A stretch of 64,000 nt of DNA from Paraburkholderia dioscoreae (GTDB lineage: Bacteria > Pseudomonadota > Gammaproteobacteria > Burkholderiales > Burkholderiaceae): NCBI RefSeq assembly GCF_902459535.1, contig NZ_LR699553.1, forward strand, positions 1,240,001-1,304,000, written 5' to 3'. Position numbers and translations under genes: made by a program. Positions within the stretch are counted from its first letter, which is position 1. Every line of letters begins with the position of its first letter. Shown here in pieces: positions 36,842 through 44,658 of the stretch. The notes under the pieces are model-generated. The model saw only the letters and a program-made list of their open reading frames with translations, ran no database searches and was not told where the DNA came from.

Positions 36842-37750
36842 ATGAATGAGCCGCAGCGATTCACGGTGCGTCACGTCAGTGTCTACCGTTACTCTGAACC
36901 CGTGCGCTTCGGCGAGCATCGCATGATGTTTCGCCCGCGCGCCAGCCACGATTTGCGCCTCGTTACCAACCAGTTGGTGATCACGCCTACACCGTCGCGG
37001 CTTCATTGGCTGCACGATGTATTCGACAACTCGGTGGCGGTCGCGAGTTTCGCGGACAAGGCGAGCGAACTCCGCTTTGACAGCGAAGTGACGCTCGAGC
37101 ACTTCGAAGCGCCAATGCCCGACTATGCACTCGAACCGTATGCGGTGAACTGGCCGTTCGCGTACACCAACGAGGAAGCGTCCGATCTCGTGAACGCGCG
37201 CAGCCGTCCGTATCCGGACAGCGACGTGGACGAGTGGGCGCGCCGTTTCGTGCCGACGGCCGGCGGCGCTGCAAAGAGCGGCAAGCGCGGCGCTGGTGCC
37301 GGCGGCGGCACGATGGCGCTTTTGCGCGCCATGACGCTCGAAATCAAGAGCACGTTTTTCTATGTGCGCCGCACGGAAAAAGGCGTGAACCGTCCCGGCG
37401 ACACCTTGCGCAGCCGCAGCGGCAGTTGTCGCGATTTCGCCGTGCTGATGATGGACGCGGTGCGCTCGCTCGGTCTCGCGGCGCGCTTCGTGAGCGGCTA
37501 TCTGTTCGTGCCCGAGCACGACGCGGCGCAAGGCGGCGGCGCGACGCACGCATGGTTGCAGATCTATTTGCCGGGTGCCGGCTGGGTCGATTTCGATCCG
37601 ACCAACAGTATCGTCGGCAACCGCCATCTGATTCGCGTGGCGGTGGCGTGGAACGCATACCAGGCGCTGCCGTTGTGGGGTACGTGGCATGGCGCGCCGC
37701 ATTCGTTCCGCGGTTTGCAGGTGGATGTGAGCGTGACTGAAGGTGAATGA
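36842..37750 (+). CDS. Transglutaminase-like protein with an intact catalytic triad
   Basis: A 302-residue cytoplasmic protein with an N-terminal beta-sandwich (about 1-110, V-S-V-Y-R-Y-S-E-P-V) and a papain-like transglutaminase core. The catalytic residues are C196 in S-G-S-C-R-D-F-A, H236 in T-H-A-W-L-Q and D252 in D-F-D-P-T-N. A Gly/Ala/Lys-rich insert at about 140-158 splits the two parts. Bacterial proteins of this kind are probable peptidases or amidases, and many sit with alpha-E and ATP-grasp proteins; none is in this window. It is followed at 111 bp by a second transglutaminase-fold gene. Confidence 0.88.
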   Translation: MNEPQRFTVRHVSVYRYSEPVRFGEHRMMFRPRASHDLRLVTNQLVITPTPSRLHWLHDVFDNSVAVASFADKASELRFDSEVTLEHFEAPMPDYALEPYAVNWPFAYTNEEASDLVNARSRPYPDSDVDEWARRFVPTAGGAAKSGKRGAGAGGGTMALLRAMTLEIKSTFFYVRRTEKGVNRPGDTLRSRSGSCRDFAVLMMDAVRSLGLAARFVSGYLFVPEHDAAQGGGATHAWLQIYLPGAGWVDFDPTNSIVGNRHLIRVAVAWNAYQALPLWGTWHGAPHSFRGLQVDVSVTEGE

Positions 37751-37861
37751 GTGCGAATGAGGACAAGCACGGGCGAATAAGAGTGCACCGAACGTCCCGG
37801 ATGGATAAATGGAACGTGTTCGCACGTCAACTGAATGTTTCAACTGGAAAAGGGCGCTGCG

Positions 37862-38665
37862 ATGAAATTGCGCGTTGGCTATGAACTGGTCTATGAGTGT
37901 GTGCAACCGACGCCGATGCTGCTGATGTTGAACACCCACTATTCGCATGCGAAAGAGGTGCTGAATCCCGATTTGCTGGTGGTCGATCCGCCGGTGCCGA
38001 TCCGTCAGTATCGTGACTCGTTCGGCAATCTGTGCAGCCGGATCGTGGCGCCGCCGGGAAAAGTTTCCTTTTCGACGAGTGCGGTGCTGGAGGTGTCCTC
38101 CGAGCCGGAAACGCGGCCGCCGTACACCGAACAGCATCCGGTGGAAATGCTGCCTGACGATACGCTGGTGTTTCTGCTGGGCAGCCGCTATTGCGAAACC
38201 GATCTGCTGTCCGAATTCGCATGGCAGACCTTCGGCACGCTGCCGCTCGGGCGTGTGCGCGTGGATGCGATCTGCAACTACGTGCACAACCATATCGTGT
38301 TCGGCTACGACTTTGCGCGTCCGACCAAGACTGCGTGGCAGGCCTGGCAGGAGCGCAAAGGCGTATGCCGGGATTTCGCGCATCTGGCCGTGGCGCTATG
38401 CCGGGCCATGAATATCCCGGCGCGTTATTGCACCGGCTATATCAGCGACGTCGGCTTGCCGCCGCCCTATGCGCAGATGGATTTCGCCGCATGGTTCGAG
38501 GCGTATATCGGCGGATGCTGGCAGATCTTCGACCCGCGCAACAATGCGCCGCGCACGGGGCGCGTGCTGATGGCGCGCGGGCGCGACGCGGCTGATGTGG
38601 CGATCAGCAATGCCTTTGGGCCCACGCAACTATTGAAGTTCGACGTGGTGTGCGAACCGCTGTAG
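37862..38665 (+). CDS. Transglutaminase-fold protein lacking the catalytic histidine
   Basis: A 267-residue relative of the upstream gene, starting M-K-L-R-V-G-Y-E-L-V-Y. The N-terminal sandwich is followed by the core: C169 is kept in K-G-V-C-R-D-F-A-H, and D224 in I-F-D-P-R-N-N. The strand that should carry the catalytic His reads M-D-F-A-A-W-F-E-A-Y, with Ala at 209, where active relatives have H in (D)F-H-A-W or T-H-A-W. The Cys-Asp pair without His points to a binding or regulatory role, or to His supplied elsewhere. A start at 37835 is possible, but the chosen one matches the family N-terminus. Confidence 0.83.
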   Translation: MKLRVGYELVYECVQPTPMLLMLNTHYSHAKEVLNPDLLVVDPPVPIRQYRDSFGNLCSRIVAPPGKVSFSTSAVLEVSSEPETRPPYTEQHPVEMLPDDTLVFLLGSRYCETDLLSEFAWQTFGTLPLGRVRVDAICNYVHNHIVFGYDFARPTKTAWQAWQERKGVCRDFAHLAVALCRAMNIPARYCTGYISDVGLPPPYAQMDFAAWFEAYIGGCWQIFDPRNNAPRTGRVLMARGRDAADVAISNAFGPTQLLKFDVVCEPL

Positions 38666-38740
38666 GTGCGTGGCCTTGAAATACGCACGGCGGCCTGACG
38701 TGGCATCGTGGCGAGGGCGCGCACATGAGCCGTCGCGGCA

Positions 38741-39949
38741 TCATTCCCAGAGCGCTAACGCGCGCTTGCGTCGCGCCAGCGCCGCGCCGATCGAGACGAC
38801 GGCGCCGATGCCGCCCATCGTCAGCGACAGGATCACGATGAGCGGACCGGTTTGCGTGCGCGTCGAGAAGACGCTGACCAGCAGGCCGGCGAGCGGTTGC
38901 GTCAGGTTGTTCAGCAGGATCACCACGCCGGTCGTCTTGCCGTAATCCTGCGGCGGAATGATCTGTTGCCGCGCGCTGCGGATATACACGTTGAACATTT
39001 TGTCGAAGCCGACGATCAGCAGGAAGCCGAGCGCATAGCCCCACGGCGCCGCGCTTGCGCCGGCGATCACGCCGCCCGCGCAGATCGAAACGAAGCCGAC
39101 GAGGCCCAGGGTCCGGGCCGTCCATGCGGCCCGGGCGATCGTCAATAGAATCAGCACCGTGGCCACGGCGCCGGCCGTTTGCAGCGCGGCATAATAGTGG
39201 TTCGACTGCGCATGAAAGCCGGTCACCATCGCAGCGGATGTGGCGAGCGTCACGCCGATCACCAGATTTTCGGCAGCGGCGAGCAGCACGACTTTCTTCA
39301 GGTCGGGCAACATCAGCACATGGCGCAGCGCGATGCGCACGGGCAGCGTCCAGTGGCCGGCAGCCGCGGGCGGCGGATCGGCGGCGCGAAAACCGCTCGT
39401 GCGCTGCCAGAGCAGCAGCGCGCCATCGGCGCACAGAAACAGCACACCGGTCGCACTGACGACCCATTCCCAACGCCATAGGCCGAGCAGCAGCGCGGCG
39501 AGCATCGGACCGAGCGCGAAACCTAGTTGATCCGCCAACTGCGACCAGGCGAGCACACGCTGAAACTGCCGCGTGCTGAAGATCTGAGGCAGCATGACTT
39601 CACGCGCGACGAGGCCCTGGCTCGTCAACACGCCGCATACGGCCGAGAGCGCGATCAGCCAGCCGATACCGCCGAATAGCGCATAAGCGACTACGCCGCC
39701 GAAACACGCCAGCGCGCGCACGGCCTGGCTCACGCGCATCAATCTGAGCGGCGAGACGCGGTCGCACAACGCGCCGAAGAAAGGAAACACGAGATAGCGG
39801 GGCAGCGTTTCGATAAAGAACGCGAGCCCCGACCACGAAACCTGATGCGTGGTCTGGAATACGACGAGTGGCACGAGAAACAGCAGAACCTGATCGGCAA
39901 GACGCGCGACAAACAGCGAGCAGAAAAAAGCCTGATGGTTGACGCGCAC
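38741..39949 (-). CDS. MFS transporter
   Basis: A 402-residue polytopic protein with 10-12 predicted helices. The loop between helices 2 and 3 reads G-A-L-C-D-R-V-S-P-L-R-L-M-R, a variant of the MFS motif A (GxxxDRxxRR). The layout is that of the MFS_3/EntS-like group of small-molecule exporters; the substrate is not predictable. The first start codon in frame is a GTG at 39949, with GGGA about nine bases upstream. Convergent with the transglutaminase pair. Confidence 0.85.
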   Translation of the reverse strand: MRVNHQAFFCSLFVARLADQVLLFLVPLVVFQTTHQVSWSGLAFFIETLPRYLVFPFFGALCDRVSPLRLMRVSQAVRALACFGGVVAYALFGGIGWLIALSAVCGVLTSQGLVAREVMLPQIFSTRQFQRVLAWSQLADQLGFALGPMLAALLLGLWRWEWVVSATGVLFLCADGALLLWQRTSGFRAADPPPAAAGHWTLPVRIALRHVLMLPDLKKVVLLAAAENLVIGVTLATSAAMVTGFHAQSNHYYAALQTAGAVATVLILLTIARAAWTARTLGLVGFVSICAGGVIAGASAAPWGYALGFLLIVGFDKMFNVYIRSARQQIIPPQDYGKTTGVVILLNNLTQPLAGLLVSVFSTRTQTGPLIVILSLTMGGIGAVVSIGAALARRKRALALWE

Positions 39950-40052
39950 CGTTCATGTCCCGCCGTTTAGAGGTCGAGACCGATCCTATCAAAGATGGCG
40001 GTCTCGCGCCGCACGGCCACTCCACGCGAGCGCATGGCATGTCGCGACGCTG

Positions 40053-40523
40053 CTAGCCGCGATAAGCCGCTTCGAGCTGCGCGATATCCAGCTTGACCAT
40101 TTTCATCATGACCGCCATCACACGGCTCGCTTTGGCGGCGTCCGGGTCGCGCAGCATTTCGCCGAGCACGTCCGGCGCGATCTGCCACGAGACGCCGAAC
40201 CGGTCCTGCAGCCAGCCGCATTGCCACGGTGTACCGCCATCGGTGAGTTTCGCCCAGTAGCGGTCGATCTCCTCCTGCGAGCCGCAGTGCACGAACAGCG
40301 AAATCGCCGGCGTGAAAGTGAATTGCGGGCCGCCGTTCAGCGCCATGAACTCCTGGCCTTCAATCTCGAACGTGACGGCCAGCACGTCGCCTTTCGGTCC
40401 GGGTCCGGCGTCCGTGTAATGCATCGTCGTGGCGATGCGGGAATCGGAAAACACGGATGTATAGAAGCGGGCCGCTTCTTCCGCCTTACCGTCGAACCAC
40501 AGGCAAGGTGCAATCTTTTGCAT
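40053..40523 (-). CDS. PhnB-like VOC-superfamily protein
   Basis: A 156-residue protein beginning M-Q-K-I-A-P-C-L-W-F-D-G-K-A-E-E-A-A-R-F-Y. This is the opening of the PhnB-type glyoxalase/bleomycin-resistance fold once labelled 3-demethylubiquinone methyltransferase. Further hallmarks are F-M-A-L-N-G-G-P, L-F-V-H-C-G-S-Q-E-E-I-D-R-Y-W, G-W-L-Q-D-R-F-G-V-S-W-Q and the C-terminal M-A-V-M-M-K-M-V-K-L-D-I. GGAG lies seven bases before the ATG at 40523. Enzymatic role unknown. It is followed upstream by a second VOC gene on the same strand. Confidence 0.88.
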   Translation of the reverse strand: MQKIAPCLWFDGKAEEAARFYTSVFSDSRIATTMHYTDAGPGPKGDVLAVTFEIEGQEFMALNGGPQFTFTPAISLFVHCGSQEEIDRYWAKLTDGGTPWQCGWLQDRFGVSWQIAPDVLGEMLRDPDAAKASRVMAVMMKMVKLDIAQLEAAYRG

Positions 40524-40556
40524 GACGCTTCTCCTTCTCACCGGACGGACCGTGCG

Positions 40557-41021
40557 TTACTTCATGGCGGCCATGGCCTGCTGGATTTCTTCCGCGCTCA
40601 GGTCGCGCTTGTGCGTGGCCAACGACCAGCTATGGCCGAACGGGTCTTTCAGCTGGCCGTAACGGTCGCCCCAGAACATGTCGGTGACGGGCATCACGAC
40701 GGTCGCGCCGGCGTCGACCGCCTGCTTGAAGCTGGCGTCGACATCTTCCACATAGTGGTGAATCGTGACCGGCGTGCCTTTCAGCGAATTCGGGCCGAAC
40801 GCCTGGTGCTCAGGCCATTCGTCGGTCAGCATCAGCATGGAATCGCCGATCTTCAGGCTGGCGTGCATGATCTTGCCGCCTGGGCCGGGCAGGCGCACCT
40901 GTTCGACGGCGTTGAAGGCCCTGGCGTAGAACGCGATGGCGTCCGCGGCGTTGGCGCAGATCAGATAGGGCGTGAGCGAGTGCATCCCGTCGGGGATCGG
41001 TTTGACAGCATTGCTGGACAT
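40557..41021 (-). CDS. VOC-superfamily (glyoxalase/PhnB-like) protein
   Basis: A 154-residue protein, first gene of a two-gene VOC unit (33 bp from the next). It reads S-L-T-P-Y-L-I-C-A-N-A-A-D-A-I-A-F-Y, M-H-A-S-L-K-I-G-D-S-M-L-M-L-T-D-E and G-D-R-Y-G-Q-L-K-D-P-F-G-H-S-W, with the metal-ligand-type His and Glu of the fold in M-H-A and T-D-E. AAGGAG precedes the ATG. No specific reaction can be assigned. Confidence 0.88.
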   Translation of the reverse strand: MSSNAVKPIPDGMHSLTPYLICANAADAIAFYARAFNAVEQVRLPGPGGKIMHASLKIGDSMLMLTDEWPEHQAFGPNSLKGTPVTIHHYVEDVDASFKQAVDAGATVVMPVTDMFWGDRYGQLKDPFGHSWSLATHKRDLSAEEIQQAMAAMK

Positions 41022-41172
41022 GACGGCGACTCCTTGAAGTAACAGGTTCGTGTTGAAAGACCGACTGTACGAGCCAGGTCTCCAACGTTACGACGAGTAC
41101 ATGACCGTTGAATCGACACTCCGGAAAAAATATTTTTGCGCCGGGCGTGCGGCGAACGCCCGGGCGCAGGTT

Positions 41173-42810
41173 TTAACCGGCGGGATTGTCCTCGTCCGGC
41201 GGCGCGGCGGACGGCGCCGGGACGCCGCCATGCGGCGCGCCGAGGATGCTGATCTGGAACGTCGGCGTGGCGGCGAGCGATTGCAGCGTGGCGTCTTCGG
41301 GAATGTGTTCGAAGAGCGGCAAGATCACCGAGCCGCCGATCACCGCGCGCCGGCTATTGTCGGCGGGCCGCAGGCCCCATACGTCCTGATAGACGACCGG
41401 CACCGCGCTGCCGTTGCGGGTGGTGTTGCCGATATACAGCATCACATGGCCACCGATGTAGATCAGCGTGCGCAGCGGCTCGCCGTGCTGCGCCAGATAG
41501 TCGAGCCGTTGCGCAGGCGTGGACGACGACAGGTCGATCATCCGCCCTGCGCTCATCTGCGTGGACGAATGGCGCGGCAGCCAGACGCCGAACGCCGCGA
41601 AGATGCTTTGCAGTTCCGACGAGCAATCGTTGTACAGGCCGCTGTTGCCCCAGCCGTAGGGCCGCCCGATCAATGCTTTCATCAGCATGGCCAGATGGCG
41701 CGGCGTGGCGGTGAGCGGCGTCGGCGCGATTTGCGCGCCGCTCAGCGCGGCGGTGCGGATCAGTGCTTCGCCGTCGGCGTTGCGGGCCGGGACGAGTACC
41801 TGGCGCGCGGCGGGGGCATCGGCCGTGCCAGTCATCCCGCTTGTCTGGCTCGCGTTGCCCGGATCGCTTGCGACGGGATTTGCCGCCGCCGGGCGTGCCG
41901 CATCCGCCTGGACGAGCGGCAGCAGCGTGCCGGCCGGTGCGGCGAAGCGGAACACGCCGCGGCTGTCGCGCACCGGCGCCGACGCGACGATCACCGCACC
42001 GAGCGATTTGCCTGCCGCGGCGCGCCATGTGTCGACAAAGCGGTCGTCGGTCGTGCCGACGCCGTCGCTGCGCACCCAGCCCTGCACATCGGGCGTCTGT
42101 ACGTAGAACCATGCACCGTCGACGCTGTTTCCAAGCACGTACAGCGGCGTTCCCGGCCGCACGGCCGAAATCTGCAGATTGTCGAACGGATAGCCTTCGC
42201 CGGCCAGACGGTGATCGTAGAACGACGGGTCGGTGGTCGGCAGTTCGCGCACCATCAGGTTGCCGGTGGCGATCGCGCGCCGCTCGGGCCGATAGACGGG
42301 CGTCTGCGTGAACTGCCCGACGTTCATGTTTTGCGCGATCGCGTCGATCCACGCCTTGTCGTGCGGCCGGAAGTTTTCGCCATAGCCGATACCCGCGCCG
42401 CTCCTGCCGGTGTTGTCGAACTTGTCGATACGCCGCTGTTGCAACGCGGCAATGTCCGCGCCTTGCTGACGATAGACGCGCATCGTCACAAAGCTGGCAT
42501 TCCACGGCGAGGGCGCGCTGGTGCCGGTGCCGAAGTAGCGCGCGTAGAGGGCTCTGAAATGCGCCTGCTGATCCGCTGCGCTCAGGAACGGCTGGTCGTA
42601 GCCCGGGCTGTCCGGTTCGAGCCAGTGATCGACGTCCTGGTCGTAGCCGGCGATCGGGAACAGGGTGATTGTGTCGAGCGGCGCGTGTGCGTCGTGCGGC
42701 GGCGACGGATTGCTGCAGGCGGTGAGCGCCACGAGCGCGGCGCACAGCGCGGCGGCGCGGCGAGCGTTCGGCCATGCGGCGGCGAAGCAGGATAGAACGG
42801 CAACGGGCAT
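41173..42810 (-). CDS. Exported SH3/NlpC-P60 (C40) peptidase, lipoprotein
   Basis: A 545-residue lipoprotein (lipobox L-T-A-C at about position 32) with N-terminal stabilising and SH3-like domains (W-F-Y-V-Q-T-P-D-V-Q-G-W-V is the SH3 hallmark) and a C-terminal NlpC/P60 domain. Catalytic residues: Cys in Y-N-D-C-S-S-E-L-Q, His in G-G-H-V-M-L-Y-I-G and a third polar residue near V-Y-Q-D-V-W-G. R-P-Y-G-W-G-N precedes the Cys, as in YkfC-type gamma-D-glutamyl-diamino-acid peptidases. It likely cuts peptidoglycan stem peptides in the periplasm. An Ala/Asp-rich linker lies at about 310-345. Confidence 0.87.
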   Translation of the reverse strand: MPVAVLSCFAAAWPNARRAAALCAALVALTACSNPSPPHDAHAPLDTITLFPIAGYDQDVDHWLEPDSPGYDQPFLSAADQQAHFRALYARYFGTGTSAPSPWNASFVTMRVYRQQGADIAALQQRRIDKFDNTGRSGAGIGYGENFRPHDKAWIDAIAQNMNVGQFTQTPVYRPERRAIATGNLMVRELPTTDPSFYDHRLAGEGYPFDNLQISAVRPGTPLYVLGNSVDGAWFYVQTPDVQGWVRSDGVGTTDDRFVDTWRAAAGKSLGAVIVASAPVRDSRGVFRFAAPAGTLLPLVQADAARPAAANPVASDPGNASQTSGMTGTADAPAARQVLVPARNADGEALIRTAALSGAQIAPTPLTATPRHLAMLMKALIGRPYGWGNSGLYNDCSSELQSIFAAFGVWLPRHSSTQMSAGRMIDLSSSTPAQRLDYLAQHGEPLRTLIYIGGHVMLYIGNTTRNGSAVPVVYQDVWGLRPADNSRRAVIGGSVILPLFEHIPEDATLQSLAATPTFQISILGAPHGGVPAPSAAPPDEDNPAG

Positions 42811-42888
42811 GGGATTCCGTGAAGAAGGTCCAGAGCACGATAATACGGTGTCGGCGCATTGTGCCGCATGTCTTGCGGGCGCTTCGTC

Positions 42889-42939
42889 GTGTACGCCCGC
42901 TGTGCGCACTCATGTGTGCGCCCATTGTGTACGCCCATA
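42889..42939. repeat. Four imperfect 12-13 bp tandem repeats
   Basis: Consecutive units GTGTACGCCCGCT, GTGCGCACTCAT, GTGTGCGCCCATT and GTGTACGCCCATA lie in the 297-bp divergent gap between the NlpC/P60 gene and the Mop gene. The shared core is GTGTRCGCCC. The arrangement resembles binding-site iterons. Confidence 0.55.
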
Positions 42940-43107
42940 CGCAACACTTATGTGGTTTCATTGAGGTTCGCGTCGTCAATAGCGGCGGTGCGATACCTTG
43001 CTTCACACGCAGGCTGCCGTAACCGGCGAGCGTTTCACCACACTCGCTGCCTACCCGAACGCATCGCCTCGAAACGCTCGCGCGAGGCTGCAAAACAGGA
43101 GAACAAC

Positions 43108-43530
43108 ATGCAAACCAGTGCACGCAATCAATTCGCCGGCGAAGTCACCGAACTCAAACACGGCGCGGTGAACGACGAAGTCACGCTGCGTACGCAGAAC
43201 GGTCTGGAGATCGTCTCGATCATCACGCACGGCAGCGCGACCTCGCTCGGCCTCGCGGTGGGCAAGAAGGCGTTCGCGCTGGTCAAGGCGTCGTCGGTGA
43301 TCGTGATGGTCGATGTGACGAAGAACCAGGTCTCGGCGCGCAATTGCATCACCGGTACGGTGTCGGCGGTCACGAAGGGCGCGGTGAATTCGGAGGTGTC
43401 GATCAGCGCCGGCGGCGCGCAGATCGAGGCCATCATCACCAACGAAAGCGTCGATCGCCTCGGTCTCGCGAACGGCAAAGCGGCGACGGCGATTTTCAAG
43501 GCATCGAGCGTGATTATCGGCGTGGAGTGA
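43108..43530 (+). CDS. Tandem Mop/TOBE-domain molybdopterin/molybdate-binding protein
   Basis: A 140-residue protein made of two Mop repeats: about 4-68 (A-R-N-Q-F-A-G-E-V-T, K-H-G-A-V-N-D-E-V, ending K-A-S-S-V-I-V-M-V) and about 75-140 (A-R-N-C-I-T-G-T-V, K-G-A-V-N-S-E-V, ending K-A-S-S-V-I-I-G-V). This is the ModG-like molybdate-storage layout, which forms trimers holding several oxyanions. CAGGAG lies seven bases before the ATG. No ModABC or ModE gene is nearby, so it is an orphan. Confidence 0.9.
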   Translation: MQTSARNQFAGEVTELKHGAVNDEVTLRTQNGLEIVSIITHGSATSLGLAVGKKAFALVKASSVIVMVDVTKNQVSARNCITGTVSAVTKGAVNSEVSISAGGAQIEAIITNESVDRLGLANGKAATAIFKASSVIIGVE

Positions 43531-43724
43531 CGAGCGATCGTCGACTGATTCATTCCCGTCGGTTTCAGCGCTGAATGACAGCCCGCGGGGCTTGATGGAA
43601 CGGCAAGGAAAGAGGCTGTGTGCGTGGCGCGGCGCTCCGCTTTGCGCGCCGTGAAGGAAACGGCGGCTTGCTTTAAACTGCGCGGTTTACAGTTTCTTTT
43701 TCCGCTTTCATCACGGACGCCGTC

Positions 43725-44225
43725 ATGTTCGAAGTTTCCACCGCCTCGCATCTGCCCAAAGCCGCGCACTACGAAGAACTGGTCGCCCAGGCGCGCTCGC
43801 TGTTAGCCGGCGAAACCGACTGGATCGCGAACGCCGCGAATTTTTCCGCTTTCGTGTTTCACTCCCTCAGTGATCTGAACTGGGCGGGATTCTATTTCCA
43901 CGACGGTCAGGAACTGGTGGTCGGACCGTTCCAGGGCAAGCCCGCGTGCGTACGCATCGCGCTGGGCAAGGGCGTATGCGGCACGGCGGCGCAAACCCGT
44001 CAGACCCAGGTCGTGCGCGACGTGCATGAGTTTCCCGGGCATATTGCCTGCGATTCGGCCTCGCAATCGGAAATCGTCGTGCCGCTGGTCGCGCCGGACG
44101 GCACGCTGATCGGCGTGTGGGATGTCGACAGCCCGGTTGTCGCACGCTTCGACGAAGAAGACGCGAAGGGCATGGAAGCGCTGTGCTCGGTGTTCATCCA
44201 GGCAGCGTTGCCGCGCGCCGCGTAG
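43725..44225 (+). CDS. msrC: Free methionine-(R)-sulfoxide reductase (GAF domain)
   Basis: A 166-residue GAF-fold enzyme that reduces free Met-R-O. Its three cysteines C75, C85 and C109 have the same spacing (10 and 24) as C84, C94 and C118 of the E. coli enzyme, in A-C-V-R-I-A-L-G-K-G-V-C-G-T and H-I-A-C-D-S-A-S-Q-S-E. L-N-W-A-G-F-Y and G-V-W-D-V-D-S-P are also typical. It should act in the cytoplasm with thioredoxin. The gene stands alone with a weak ribosome site. Confidence 0.93.
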   Translation: MFEVSTASHLPKAAHYEELVAQARSLLAGETDWIANAANFSAFVFHSLSDLNWAGFYFHDGQELVVGPFQGKPACVRIALGKGVCGTAAQTRQTQVVRDVHEFPGHIACDSASQSEIVVPLVAPDGTLIGVWDVDSPVVARFDEEDAKGMEALCSVFIQAALPRAA

Positions 44226-44658
44226 GCTTCCTGAGATTTGCGCAGTAGCGGCGCGGCGGAATCTGGTGTTTTTCCGCAGAGTCGCAGCCGCTACTAGCAG
44301 CCGAAGACGTTCGGCGCCGACGTCACCGGCAAGGCCATCAGTATGACGCGGCTCGACGAACCGCTTGCGGTGTTCCGCTCGAACGGTTCGACCCGCTAGA
44401 CTGGCGAGTGGACCAGATCGATTGAAATCGCCACCTTTGCCGCAAAGAGTCGGGGATTACACCAAGGGAAACGATTGGCGCGAAGAACGCGGGCTCTACG
44501 AGGTCGGCGGGGGCGCGAAAGCCGTTATCATACGCACGGTTGCCCAAAACATCGGACCGGAGTTTCGCCGCTTTACTCGGGGCTTCACTGTTTGCGCGCG
44601 CGTAAAAAACACGTTCGATCGCTCTTCCACTACTCAGGAATATCAAAAGGCCGGCGCG
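44226..44658 (+). other. Intergenic region upstream of the GGDEF/EAL gene
   Basis: 433 bp. The GGDEF/EAL frame is open upstream, but the stretch reads as non-coding and the first well-supported start is 44659. I see no convincing gene or clear promoter pair; TATCAT at 44526-44531 is the best -10 candidate, without a matching -35. Confidence 0.45.

Noticed and set aside
41354..43123. A long second minus-strand frame overlapping the NlpC/P60 gene
   Set aside because: It is out of phase with the lipoprotein signal and the C40 catalytic motifs, which are intact in the chosen frame.
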